This document shows, one piece after another, positions 45,650 to 57,800 of a DNA stretch of 64,000 nt. The translations under genes and the position numbers were made by a program. Position 1 is the stretch's first letter. Each line of letters starts with the position of its first letter. The notes under the pieces were generated by a model. The model had not been told where the DNA came from. It made no database searches and saw nothing but the letters and a program-made list of their open reading frames with translations. The DNA comes from Aaosphaeria pasadenensis (lineage: Eukaryota; Ascomycota; Dothideomycetes; Pleosporales): the NCBI GenBank assembly GCA_022813625.1, contig JAKLMB010000004.1, positions 1,240,001 to 1,304,000 of the forward strand. The letters run 5' to 3'.

Positions 45650-47040
45650 AGGAGAACAACCGTATGATTGGGGACAGGGGTGGGGGATTGCGAATGGGGA
45701 GGGGTGATTTAACCAAGCTATCCGAACTCTGTGTATGTCACTTGTGAGTGTTCAATGCCGTATCCCTTCTTGTGGGTATGATTATGGGTATGATGATACT
45801 ATGTGTGTGTGAGGTGAGAGGCAGTCAGTTTCGGGGGGTAGGGGAGGGGAGGCTGGGGGGAATTACCATCTGTCGTCATGGGAGGATGTTGATCGAGTCC
45901 AGTTGGCCATCGAGACCCCGTTGAAGGAGTGTCTTGCTGATATCTCTTGATATTCATCTGCGATCAATCGACGAGGTCTTCATCGCGTAGGTGTGGATAG
46001 GGTGGCCCAAATAATGGATCGTTAGATCCAGTGTCGTCATCCTCGTCACTCGATTCTTCTAGCGGGCACAGATCGTTGACCATTTTCTGTTTCTCTTTGA
46101 ACGTCATCTGTGTGTGCAACGTTCGAGTCCACTTTTCATAGTACGTTTCCTCTTCAAGCACTGGGAATGATATGCTCGAGACGTCTGGGTGTTGTTGGCC
46201 TCTATGGTACGCATTCAAGATATTCATCTCGGTTTCCAGTTTGCATATCTGGTCTGCGACCTCCCAGGCTTTCCGAAGGTGCTCCACCCATTTTTGAAAG
46301 CATGTCAGCGCCTTTTGACCGCACCTTTCGAATTCTTGGTTGAGCAACTCCATGGCCTCGTCAATCTTTTTCTTTTTTTCGATACTGTTGGTGCATGCTC
46401 CACGGAGTCGTTGCATCTCGGCTTCAGCTTCGTCACACTTCTTCTTACATCTTGATTCTCCCTTTTCCATTTGATCATGCAGTTGTATGTGGTCTCGACG
46501 TTTCAGGACGAGTGTGTTCCAGTCCTTTCTCTTTTCCGTGATCAGGCTGACCATTTCCGCGCGACCCAAGTTCAAATCTTCCACTTTCATGGTCAACGTG
46601 AAAGAAGCGTATATGGACTGCCAAGTGTCAATTACAGTTCATGCAAGATCGCCTGAAAAAGCTACATGATTGCTGGATGTCTTTGACCTGGCGTGACTTT
46701 CTGTATCAATGTAGTCCAGATAGACAGCCAGTCGAGATGATATGAAAGTGACGCAGGCGGATCATTACCGAAAGTCAGTCTCTGTTATCGAAGGTCGTGA
46801 ATATGAGAGGTTGACCGCTGTTGGATGAAGTGTCTGTCTCTGATAGAGATGATGTAGAAGCTGGAGCGAAGGCAAGCGCCACTGTTGACAGTCACAGCGA
46901 TACAAGGCTGAGAGAGGAATGAAGGGGTAAAAAAGAACAGAGAAAGTAAGAGAGGGAAAATGAAGGCTACCTTCACTTCGATTGCCTCGTCGGCGGGATG
47001 AAAATCCATTTTTACATACAAATTAGTGCGGTTGTAGTGA
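45650..47040 (-). repeat. dispersed segmental duplication, copy B
   Basis: Partner of 32650-34170, about 12.9 kb away in the same orientation, and flanking the receptor and esterase genes on the other side. Homology covers the 3' flank, gene, leader and at least 400 bp upstream. Confidence 0.6.
45964..46590 (-). CDS. coiled-coil protein, dispersed pair copy B
   Basis: A single exon of 208 residues from the ATG at 46590; a TTG two codons upstream is not a likely start. Paralogue of 33141-33749. It shares a 25-residue helical start ending K-D-W-N, a long coiled coil with scattered cysteines, and the motif I-C-K-L-E-T-E-M-N-I-L-N-A-Y-H-R. Then follow L-E-E-E-T-Y-Y-E-K-W-T-R and an acidic tail (S-S-D-E-D-D-D-T-G). 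The end differs, finishing P-H-L-R-D-E-D-L-V-D. No targeting signal, no recognised domain, function unknown. That the frame has stayed open in both diverged copies argues that they are, or recently were, functional. Confidence 0.7.
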   Translation of the reverse strand: MKVEDLNLGRAEMVSLITEKRKDWNTLVLKRRDHIQLHDQMEKGESRCKKKCDEAEAEMQRLRGACTNSIEKKKKIDEAMELLNQEFERCGQKALTCFQKWVEHLRKAWEVADQICKLETEMNILNAYHRGQQHPDVSSISFPVLEEETYYEKWTRTLHTQMTFKEKQKMVNDLCPLEESSDEDDDTGSNDPLFGPPYPHLRDEDLVD

Positions 47041-47335
47041 AGGTGACCGAGCTAGGGCGGTGACACGCGCCAGGTTCAACGCTTGATTGGTAGGCATAAG
47101 TTGGGCGAGAAGATTTCTCCTTCATCCGAAGACTGTCTTGAATGTTATTGTTGCGTGTATCCGTCTCTCAATCAGGGGAACATCACAGACAATGGCCACA
47201 GTTGTTAGATGGGCAAGAGAGGGATCCAATTGTGCTCAGTTCTGCTTAGAAGGTTGATTGATAAGGCCCAAGTTCTCTGAGCTTTTGATCTATTTATGAT
47301 TCCAGTTGCGTCTTTACAATATCATTATTCATCTT

Positions 47336-50300
47336 CTACCATTCTAAATCATCTCTATCCAACTCCTGCCTCTCCAAAACCTCAATAACACGTCCCACAC
47401 CCTCTTGGAGTGTTGCCAACTTCGACCTCTCCTTGATCCGCGAATAAAACACCGGACAGTCCCTACTATCACACTTGATCTCTTCATTCCAAGGGACGTT
47501 CGAGCAGCTACGACACACCATATCCGTTTCCTTAACCCTCTTCTCATTCTTCAAGATACGCGTCTTCAAAGTCAGTAATGTATTCGTCGGTTTCGCGAGA
47601 CAATTTGTACACAACGGAAGCGTGACGGAGAGGACCTGCTCAGCGTCTGATCGAGCTACTGGAGGAGGCGAGGACAATTTAGCGCGACAGACGATGCAGT
47701 TAGACGCTTTCATATAGCTCTCGAGTGTCTTTTTCAAATTTGCCGCACCGCCTGGGATGAGAGCGTTTCCCGCGCGAGAATCCACCGCGCCGCCACTGAT
47801 GAAGGGTATTGTGACGTCGCGAACGCGTCTGATCTTGGGCATCTCGTCGTACCACTGTCTGACATTCGCACCCACGAGGTTGAATATCCGCTCCAGAGGC
47901 GGGATGAGGTTCTTCGAGATGTAGTACTCGGCGTCAAGCTCGACATGGTCACTTTGCAGCAGCGTCTCCGGGCTGACGCAGCGGTCGATGAGGCGGGCTC
48001 CCGGTGCTCCCGTGATGACGACGTAAGGCACACGTTCGCCGTACTGGGGCTCTGTCCTGGGATCCGCGAGCATCTTCTTCGTCGCGATGAGGGCTCCCGG
48101 GGGCGGCGGACCGCGCTCAGAGTACATGCCTAGTTTGACTTCCTTCGCGAATAGGAAGTCTTGAATGCTGATTCTGCCGGACATGATCTTTGTGCACTGG
48201 GCTTGAAAGTAGGCCTTCACTTGCGAGAGATCGCTGGTGCGGAACAGGATCTTGAGGGCTTTCTCTTCGATCTTTTGCTCTGCAGGCGTGCCGTCGCGGC
48301 GGACGGTTTCGATGCCTTTGGCGTCGAAGTCGGGGGTGGTTTGGGCGCGGGATTCGTATTTGAAACCGACGTAGCGCTTCTTTGCGAGGAGGACGCACGG
48401 GTGGTATACCTTTTCGAATTTCAGCTTGATGGGTCGGGGGTTGGCTTTCGTGACGGCTTCTGCGATTTCTTCGCCAATGGTGAAGGCCTGGTCGCGGGTG
48501 CGACCTTTGAGATGTATGAAGAGTGAGTCGGTATCGCCGTACACGACTTCTGCGCCCCATCTTTCGACCGAGTGAATCAGGGCAATTGCCTTTTCTAACG
48601 TCTCACGGCCGGTCTGGACGATGCTGTCGGCAACTTCGGAGCAGGGCATACGGCCGGAGAATGAAGCTGATGTATATCCGTAGGTGACGTTCGCTAACAA
48701 CTTCAGAGCAAGTTGTCTGTTGTTGAGAAGCTGCTGCAAGGCCTTGTCGTCTTTGTCTGTCTTCATGCCGCTTTTGACCATGACGCGGGTTTCGAGTAGT
48801 TCACCCAGCATCTTTGCGAGGAGGGATTTCCGCATCTCGGGCTGGACGTACATCATGCCGTTAGGCGCAATGTTGATGTAATCATTGACGAGTTCGAGCA
48901 ACTGCGGCTCTCGCTTGAAGTCCATGAAGCCCATCTTGTTGCGGCCTCGCCAGCTTGTGACACGCCCTAGACAGGTTGAATAACAGTAGTTGTATGCGAT
49001 CATGACACTAGGGTAGAGGGATTGGAAATCGAGGACGAGTACGGGGCTGGTGTAGAAGTCGCTCTGGGGCTCCATGACCAAAGGTAGGCATTCGAGAGCG
49101 TTTTGCTGTCCAACCTGCCTCCGACTCGGAGACACAAGAATGAAGTTCTCGGGCTTTGCGATCCGGAACATGGTAGACTCGACTTTGAATTGCGAGCCAC
49201 GCGATATGACAGAGAAGAAATCGACTCCCAGAAGGCGTGCTTGCTCACTGGTACGAGGTATGATCTCGTTCGCTTCTAGAATGTCTAGATTCAATTGTAC
49301 TCTAGTTGTGAAGTATTCTAGCACTTTGGCCAGATCCCGTGGCTTAGAACTCGTGTACCATGATGTCAGATCAGCATGAGAGTAATGAGGTATGCGCTTG
49401 TGTAGAAGATGGAAGGCAACGTTCTCCATGGTATATTGGAGCAGATTCAACTCCCCGCGCATGGCTCGCCAGATGTTGATCATATGACGGCCGGTCACAG
49501 AAATTGATGACGTGTGTGTGAACCCCCATCGATCTGCGTCCTTTCCAAATTTGCCATGAGACTGCGTTCGCATTCTAGAGAACTCATCGCACAGATTGTA
49601 CTCATATTTGAGACGTCCGCGCTCGATAAGGTAGCCCCAAGAACTGTTGTGAACCTCATAACCAGTCAGGATATCGGGATCGAACTCACGAACACGATCT
49701 ACCAATCGGTTGAGGAGGTCGAGTTCATCTTCCTCATATTCAACCTCGACGGGCGATTGCTTGGCAATGCGGTTGACAATGCCGTCATCATCAGAGAGGC
49801 AGAGCAGGCCGACCCTCGGGGCATTGCCAACTGCGTCTTCTTCTCCCTGAATGGACCAAAAAATACATTGCACCTCGTCCTCGGCTGGGTCTGGAACCAA
49901 TGAGCCTCGGGAATTGACATGTACTTCTATACTCAATATGCTCATGTATTGAGTTTCGTGTTTGACGCTTGTTGATTGTTGCTTCTGAGAGTATTTGAAC
50001 CCGTGCTTGTTCTTTTGCGTAGGCCCGTCGATCTGGGAGAGATCCCTGGCATCTAGCTTCCGCCGTATTTTTAGCTCCTTCTTCTCTTTCTTTTTGGGCT
50101 GTGATCCATTTCGAACTTCAGCCCTGTGCCATGCCTCGACCTCAGCGAAGGAGGGTGGTAAGCTCGCAATCTCCCAGTGACGGAAGGAACACTTCTGAGA
50201 CCGCAAGCGACTGGCAGTGGCCTCTTTCGCTTTTCCCAAGACAACTGCAGGCGCCTCTCCGAAATTTGCTGGCGATGTTCCGGTAGGGTCAAAATCCGGT

Positions 50301-52432
50301 AAAAACGGCAGTGTGTTACTTTGTAATTTGAATTCACGCCCAGCATAGGATCTTGGCCGCTCTGGAACATCTTGTTCGTCGCTATAGTAAGCACACTGGT
50401 AAATTCTTGGGGGTAAGCCAGCTTGCTGTAGTGTGTTCTCAACAAGCTCTTGTGATGGCGGCAGATGTGCGAAGTACACAGTTCGGGGGGAGTGTGGGAA
50501 TGCTTCTTGAAGTTTAGCCACTAGAGAAGTGGCCTCTGCATGAGAGGCGGCACTGCTTTTCTCTGGCGAATTCAATGACGCTTTTTGGTTACTCCATGGC
50601 GTTTTGGGGGGCGTCATCGAGGGAGACTCGTCGATCTTCTTAAGATACGGGGTTTTTGGTGCCTCCTGGGAGTTCGAGTAGCCAGACTGGCTTAAACGAA
50701 GTAAGGTCTCGGGAGCATTCGGATTCTTAACAACTGGAAAGGATGAAGTAGTTGGTCTTGACGTGCCTTGCGCTTTGATACTCGTCTGGGAGAGTTTAAT
50801 GTCTTTCAATTCGGAATCAATTGGATCTGAGCCTTGTGCTACAGGGTCTTGATCATTCCTAGCCGCTTGGATCGAGACACGGCGAGGGGCACCCAGGATG
50901 GATCCTGTGAGGATTCGTTGTCGTTTTGGCGAGTCCCCATCTTCATTACCGTACTCAATTGGCCGTTTGTGTCCCTTGATAGAGTCCAGATTTAAATCAT
51001 TGTCTCCATCAAGATCAATAGCCTCGTCGAAATCATCGTCGAAGGGAAAGACGTCTTCTCCTGAGGAACGGTGCAGCGCCTCCGAAACACTCAATGGATC
51101 TTGAGGAGGCTGTTCATCCGCATTTGAGTCCACTTCGGCGTCTGCCTCATCTTCCCCAGCAAAATCGCCAAGTGCCCCGTCTCGTTCCCCGGGCCCAACC
51201 CTGCCGTCTGCAACACCGAAATCATTGTCCGTGACAGTCTCGAATTCCGGGTCTTCCTCTGGCTGAGAAAGGAGATTTTCAGGGAACAGGTCCTCTACAC
51301 TCTCGGTGGCAGTCTTGATTGCATCTTCTCCTTCCTGCTGCTTCACGAAAGAGTCAAAACTCGGTTTGGGTTCCTCTAGCCTCTCTTCACGAATCAACTT
51401 AGCAACAACTTGCCTGAATTCGTCCTCATGTATCCATCCGCCTTTCTCAGATCTACTTTCAGCAGACATCGAGACCAGAACTTCAGGTGGGAAGGGGCTA
51501 CTAGAGGGATCTGTCAATCCCATGCGCATTTTACGTCGACGGGTTTCATCTCTCCACAGTCCGGCCATGGACGGGACGTACTTTTCGTCGGAAGTGCCCA
51601 AGTTGAATCGTTCCAAGAAATCTTGGTGAATGTGCCTCGGGCGTACTTCGTGGCGGTTCAAAATGTCCTGCACGCATACATCGACTTCCAAGGTGCAATG
51701 GCTCAGTCGCGGATATTGATCTGATTCAGTGACATATTCTGGTGGAATTGATTCATCGTGCCACTTATGTGTCGTCGTATCTATCTCTTCACTATCGGGC
51801 ACATGGCTGCGGAATTGAACCTTGGTGCAGTCCATGTACGCGCATCCATAAAGATTGAAGTCGCACATCCACTGCAGGATGTATTGCATGTGGCTCTCGT
51901 ATGGTTGAAATTTGCGATTCAGAATGGCTCCTTGGTAGAGTAGGTCGGCAAAACGAGTCATGTGGAGAGGATTAAGCAAGTAGACCTTCAAGAAGATCTT
52001 GTTTCCAACACTATAGCCAAAGAACGGGACGCCTTTGACAAGTGTAATGTGTCCAACGTAGACATACTTCCCGTCGTACGCATTTCGTCGATAGGCTGTG
52101 GCGAGAGCATGATCGATAGAAGCTCGGAGATTGGAAATGTATGTATCGACTAGGTAGTGTCAGAGGAGTTAATCGGAGAATTCGGAGGCAGAAATACCAG
52201 TTTCCTTGTCCAAACCTCCACTGTACTCCAGGTACAAGTAGGGAAGTGCTCCATGAATATGTGCACATACTTTCTGGCCCGTTTCGGTTGCTCCGAATGC
52301 CCGTATTATAGGAACCTGGGGAGCATTATGGCGTTGTGATGGTCCTGCATTGCGACGTAGTACAGGATCGAGGTCGGTGGGTGCAGCTTGATAGTGGTCG
52401 ATGCAATTCAGACGGAAGCGGAACGTGTCCAT
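47336..52432 (-). CDS. REV3: DNA polymerase zeta catalytic subunit
   Basis: Two exons, 52198-52432 and 47336-52149, with a 48-nt intron, give 1682 residues. Pol zeta extends past DNA lesions and is responsible for most induced mutation. The N-terminal B-family fold is followed by a long poorly conserved acidic insert (about 330-650). The polymerase has motif A D-F-Q-S-L-Y-P-S-V-M (about 1117), motif B L-L-A-N-V-T-Y-G-Y-T-S-A-S-F, and motif C Y-G-D-T-D-S-L-F-I (about 1282). The C-terminal domain has CysA (C-I-V-C..C-T-N-C) and CysB (C-R-S-C..C-D..D-C-P). CysB binds an Fe-S cluster and the accessory subunits. The intron was placed by restoring Y-I-S-N-L-R-A-S-I-D-H-A-L after G-G-L-D-K-E-T. Nothing is missing. 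Confidence 0.96.
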
Positions 52433-52747
52433 GAGCTCGATTCAGTCTCCAAAGATAGGGTAATGTCGCATGATGCGGATAAGTATGTTAACATGCGCGA
52501 AAATGCATAAAAGATGTGTGAATGTCAAAGTCAAGCATGCAACGAGACAACAAGAGAGGTCCGCGGGGGTCGGAACGCGAGCGCGTGCTCACATGAATGC
52601 CGGGATAGGCTTAGCTCCAGCCCTATCGCGCTAGCTAGGTAGGTCCACTTGCCTCCTCCGCTCCATCGCCGCCGACCCATCTGCTGCGTCTATTTTGTTC
52701 AACATAATCTTTCCTGTCGCCAACGATACCATCGATTACGAAGCACA
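52433..52747. promoter_or_regulatory. bidirectional promoter, REV3 / SLU7
   Basis: 315 bp between divergent start codons, with no TATA box. It contains a GC-rich core (GCGGGGGTCGGAACGCGAGC) near 52562 and TAGCTAGGTAGGT near 52632. Both genes are expected to be constitutive. Confidence 0.5.
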
Positions 52748-54172
52748 ATGTCGCGCGCGCAGCCCAAAAAGCCGGATGTCTCAGCTGCGAATAAAGAACG
52801 CAACGAGTACATTCCCTCTTTCATCTCCAAGAAGCCCTTCTACGCCGTCGATGAGACCGGAAATGAAAACGATTACCTCGACCATCAGCGTCTACAGAAG
52901 CAAGAACAGGACTCAAAATGGTACGATCGAGGGAAGAAGCTTGCTCCAGCAGCTACCAAGTATCGCAAAGGCGCATGCGAGAATTGCGGCGCGATGACAC
53001 ACAAGAAAAAGGACTGCTTGAGCCGCCCAAGGAAGGCAGGCGCAAAGTTTACGGGCAAGAATATTGAGGCCGACGAGCTTATACAAGATGTACAACTCGG
53101 CTGGGACGCCAAGCGCGATCGGTGGAATGGATACGATGCAGAGGAATACAATGCGGTCATAGAAGAGTTTAACGAGCTTGAAGCGCTCAAGAAGAAGGCG
53201 AAAGCTGAGGCCGAGGGCGACGGCGAAGGAGAGGAAGAAGGCGACGAAGGCGATAAATATGATGCAGAAACGGATATGGGCAGAAAGCAGGCGACATCTA
53301 CACGAAATCTCCGACTGCGCGAAGATACAGCAAAGTACCTTCTGAATTTGGACCTAGACTCAGCCAAATATGATCCAAAAACACGAACAATGGTGGACAG
53401 CGGCGCGACAGAAGACAATGCATCGGCTCTAGTGGCTGAGGAAGGCTTTGCGCGAGCATCTGGAGATGCAGCAGAGTTCGCGGAAGCTCAGCGCTACGCA
53501 TGGGAAACGCAAGAGCGCGGAGACAAGAACAAGCTTCACCTACAGGCAAATCCCACCTCCGGAGAGTTTTTCCGGAAGAAGGAGCTCCGGGAGGCGGAAG
53601 AGAAGAAGGCGGCACATCGCAAGGCTCTGCAGGACAAGTATGGCGAGCAGAAACAATTCAACGACGACAAACTTAAGAAGGCTGCTATCACCGAGAACGA
53701 ACAATACGTCGAGTACGACGAACGAGGTGGCATCAAAGGAGCTCCCAAGATCAAGGCAAAATCAAAGTACGCAGAGGATGTGTTCACCAACAACCACAAA
53801 TCAGTATGGGGCAGCTGGTGGGCTAATTTCCAATGGGGATACGCATGTTGTCATTCGACCGTGAAGAATTCCTACTGCACAGGAGATGCAGGCAAGGCCG
53901 CATTTGAACAGGCCGACAGGATGCGCACCGGCGCCGACCTTGAGGAAGTGCCCAAGGCCGTTGCCTGGAAAGAGGAAGAGGCGTTGGAAGAACATGTACC
54001 GAATGCAGTGGAGAAGGACCAGAAGGCCAGTCGCGAAGCTGCGAAGAAAAAGCGGACTCTGGAAGAAATGACGAACGGTATCACCGAGGAAGAGATGGAC
54101 GAGTACAGGCGGAAGAGGACCATGGCTAACGATCCAATGGCTGCATTCCTGGGCAAGGATGAAGTCATATAG
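52748..54172 (+). CDS. SLU7: pre-mRNA-splicing factor SLU7
   Basis: A single exon of 474 residues. SLU7 acts in the second catalytic step of splicing, in 3' splice-site choice. It begins M-S-R-A-Q-P-K-K-P-D with the conserved N-E-Y-I-P-S-F-I-S-K-K-P-F-Y (about 19-32). The CCHC zinc knuckle C-E-N-C-G-A-M-T-H-K-K-K-D-C is at 77-90. Next comes the Slu7 core D-A-K-R-D-R-W-N-G-Y-D and an acidic lysine-rich linker, and then the tail motif V-W-G-S-W-W..W-G-Y-A-C-C-H-S..K-N-S-Y-C-T-G. The ATG at 52748 was chosen; the frame is open about 100 nt upstream with no ATG. Divergent from REV3. Confidence 0.95.
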   Translation: MSRAQPKKPDVSAANKERNEYIPSFISKKPFYAVDETGNENDYLDHQRLQKQEQDSKWYDRGKKLAPAATKYRKGACENCGAMTHKKKDCLSRPRKAGAKFTGKNIEADELIQDVQLGWDAKRDRWNGYDAEEYNAVIEEFNELEALKKKAKAEAEGDGEGEEEGDEGDKYDAETDMGRKQATSTRNLRLREDTAKYLLNLDLDSAKYDPKTRTMVDSGATEDNASALVAEEGFARASGDAAEFAEAQRYAWETQERGDKNKLHLQANPTSGEFFRKKELREAEEKKAAHRKALQDKYGEQKQFNDDKLKKAAITENEQYVEYDERGGIKGAPKIKAKSKYAEDVFTNNHKSVWGSWWANFQWGYACCHSTVKNSYCTGDAGKAAFEQADRMRTGADLEEVPKAVAWKEEEALEEHVPNAVEKDQKASREAAKKKRTLEEMTNGITEEEMDEYRRKRTMANDPMAAFLGKDEVI

Positions 54173-54891
54173 TGCGAAACAGATCGATTCATCTGCCTCC
54201 TGTGCAAAAACAATCTGAGACATTCGGATCATTATTGATAGTTGTTAGCATTGCGTTGGCGTTTGGTTAAGGGTATCCCCATGTGCGTGCTGCAGAGTCC
54301 AGCATGTCTGTATATAAAATGACATAGAGTTCCTGATGATCTGATGTGTTGTCCTGCATGATCGGTCTATGAACGCGGAGGCCCCTAGCGTAACCATAAC
54401 CCTGGTGGTGTTCCCATCCCTCCATTACGGATGACAACTCAGTGAACACCCATTACGCATGCAGCCTGCGCGTCTGAGCTGTAAAGGCGTGCATCCCCAA
54501 GGCAGCGATTTAAAAAAAAGTATGCGGCGCGTCTGGTAAGCAGGGAGGGGACTGGGAAAGTGATATGGGACGGGCTTGGGTGGCGGGGAGCTTCGTCATC
54601 TTCGATGCCAAGCAAGCCCAACTGACAGCACGGAGCATCTCTGGGAGCTCTCTCCAACTCACGTCGACCGACCCCCATGAGCACGAGCATCCCCTCATCA
54701 CTCAGCCAACCCTCGCCTTGAACATATTCGCCTGGCGCTGGCATAATCTTCTCCCTTGAGGTCTTCAATTCCTTCATTGTCCATATTCTGATCAAACCAT
54801 CCCCCAGCCCTCCATCGCCGAAGGCAGCAGTAGTAGTGGAGCTCCCCCGTCGTCGCATATCAGTACCCTTTCCGAGTCCAAAGTAGCAGAC
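54173..54891. other. SLU7 3' region and SLA2 promoter
   Basis: No gene. A minus-strand frame at 54439-54858 has no domain and is probably chance in the SLA2 promoter. Confidence 0.5.
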
Positions 54892-57800
54892 ATGGCGCTG
54901 TACGGATCTTCGCGCAATGTCGACATGGGCAAGTCAGTATACCACAGATGCAACTCCTAGTGACGGAGTATCGATCTGAGCGATAGAAACTAAACATCAT
55001 GGTAGACAGGAGTCCGATCTGGCCATCAATATTCGCAAGGCAACTAGCATTGGTATATCACAACTTCTTCCGCGCCCAACCGACATCAGCTGACACCACC
55101 TTTTAGACGAAACGGCACCAAAACGTACGAGACCTTACCGACACGGCGCGAATTTGACGAACTCACAAATGCGTAGGAAAACATGTGCGCAGCTGCATCG
55201 TGTATACATGGGACCACAAAAGCTCTGCGTCGTTCTGGTCGGGCATGAAAGTGTACGCAGGCATATTAGATATCAGGATTCCTCATACTGATATTCTATG
55301 AATTTAGGCAACCGATTCTCGCCGATGAGATCCAGACATTCAAGGCCCTGATCACCGTCCACAAGGTGCTCCAGGAAGGTCACCCAATTGTCCTCAAGGA
55401 GGCACAATCAAACATCAATTGGCTCGAAAGCTTGACAAGAGGTGTTGCGGGTGGCGAGGGGCTACGTGGTACGGCTGATCACGCGCAATAAGGCATGGCG
55501 CATTCTAACATCGTGACAGGTTACGGCCCTCTCATTTCCGAGTACATCTACTATCTTCTCGCCAAGCTTGCGTTCCACCGACAGCACCCCGAGTTCAATG
55601 GTACGTCGAATGCGCTCGAATGCATCTTCGGAGTTGTCGCATTGGCTAACTTGAAGAAGGAACGTTTGAATATGAGGAGTACATCAGTTTGAAGTCGATC
55701 AACGATCCAAATGAAGGGTACTACCATGGACGATACCTACGTTGATATCGGTGCGCTAACTTACTTCAGTTATGAAACCATCTCGGACTTGATGACACTC
55801 CAAGATCAAATCGACGCTTTCCAGAAACTCATTTTTTCGCATTTCCGAAGCGGCGCAAACAACGAGTGCAGGATATCTGCGTTGGTTCCCTTGGTTCAGG
55901 AAAGCTATGGCATTTATAAGTTCATCACCAGCATGCTTCGTGCCATGCATACCAGTATGTTGAATTCATCACTTCTTGCTTCATACGCTGACCTGTATAG
56001 CACTCGGCGATGATGAGGCATTGTCACCGCTCCGTGGCCGATATGATGCTCAACATTACCGCCTGGTCAAATTTTACTACGAGTGTTCTAACTTGCGCTA
56101 TTTGACTAGTCTTATCACTGTGCCCAAATTGCCCCAGGACCCTCCGAACCTCCTATCCGAAGACGATGAATCGCGACCAGCTTTGCCCGCAAGGCCCAGG
56201 AACGAAGAACCTGCGGCTCCTCCGCCAGCCCCCAAGCCAGATGTTGACCCCGAGCCAATCAATGAATTCTGGAAGAACGACCAGGAAAGGCGTCAAGCAG
56301 AATACGAAGACGAGCAACGAAGGCTCGCGGAACAATGGGAGGCTGCCCGGCGCCAGCAGGAACAGGAGCAGCTTCAAGCCCAAAGGCAGTTCGCGGAGCA
56401 ACAGCGACTTCAGGAGGAACAGGCTCGCTTGGCCCAGGAACAACTGCTACGTGATCAATACCAGCAACAAACCCAGGGTCGCTTGGCGGAACTCGAGCAA
56501 GAGAATCTGGCTGCGCGCGGCCAGTATGAGCGCGATCAGCTTATGCTCCAACAGTACGACCAGAGGATGAAGGCCCTGGAAGCCGAGATGGCGCAGATGA
56601 ACTCGAACTTCCAACAGCAAATGTCATCGCGCGATGATCAAGTCCGGGCGCTCCAAGAGCAATTGAATACATGGAGGTCAAAGTATGAATCTCTTGCCAA
56701 GCTCTACTCGCAGCTTCGCCACGAACATTTGCAGTTGCTGCAGAAGTTCAAGGGCCTGCAACTCAAGGCCAATTCCGCCCAAGAAGCCATTGACGCGCGC
56801 GAACGATTAGCTAGAGAGCTCAAGACTAAGCAGTTGGAGCTTGCTGATATGATCCGTGAGCGTGACCGAGCCCGAATGGAGATGGACCGACACTCCGGTG
56901 GCCACAAAGATGAACTTGAGAAGCTCAGGCGAGAGCTACGAGATGCACTTGACCGGGCCGATGCCTCGGAACGTGGCAAGGGCTCGGAGTTGTCTGCTAT
57001 GCTTTCCAGGCATAACAGAGAAATCGCCGACCTAGAGGAGGCTCTCAGGAATAAGACGCGTGCTCTCAACGATGTTCAGGACAAGTTCCGCGAAGGCGAC
57101 TCCGATCTTGAGCGCCAGCTCCGCGACAAGGAGGAGGAGTTGGAGATCTTCAGAGCTGGAATGGACCAGACTTTGATCGAACTCAACGACCTCAAGCTCA
57201 AGGAGCGCGCAAACGATACGGTGATGGATGGCCAGCTGGATTCCTTCATCCAAGACAATCTCAACAAGATCAACGATATCATTGATTCTGTACTTCAAAG
57301 TGGAGTACAGCGTGTTGACGATGCGCTCTATGAGCTCGATTCATCCATGCAGGCTGGTAACCAGAACGCTTCTGGAGCTTATGTCCTTTCACAGATCGAG
57401 AAGGCATCAACGTGCACGATGGAATTTGCTACGGCCTTCAACGCCTTTGTTGCGGACGGCCCCAGCGCCCAACACTCAGATATCATCAAGACTGTGAATG
57501 CCTTCTCTGGTGCCATCGCTGATGTTCTGAGTAACGCAAAGGGCTTGACCAGGTTTGCATCAAACGAGAACAAGGCAGATCAGCTCATCAATGCTGCAAG
57601 GGCCTCTGCAACCGCGACCGTGGGCTTCTTCCGTAACGTTCAATCTGTCCGTTTGTATGATCTCGATCAGGATGGCAAGATCAACGTCGTGGTCAACAAC
57701 AACGCGGAAGTGCTTCGTAACCTCCAAAATCTCTCTAAATTGGCAGATGCTTTCGCGCCCAAGAGCAAGCTTGCCAATGCTCAAGGAGATCTCGGCGATC

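Noticed and set aside
33141..46590. Idea that the 33/46-kb pair and the 15-18-kb trio are one family
   Set aside because: Both are coiled coils, but the signatures, exon structures and lengths differ; the resemblance is compositional only.
54439..54858. 139-codon minus-strand frame between SLU7 and SLA2
   Set aside because: No domain, low-complexity start, and it occupies the SLA2 promoter.
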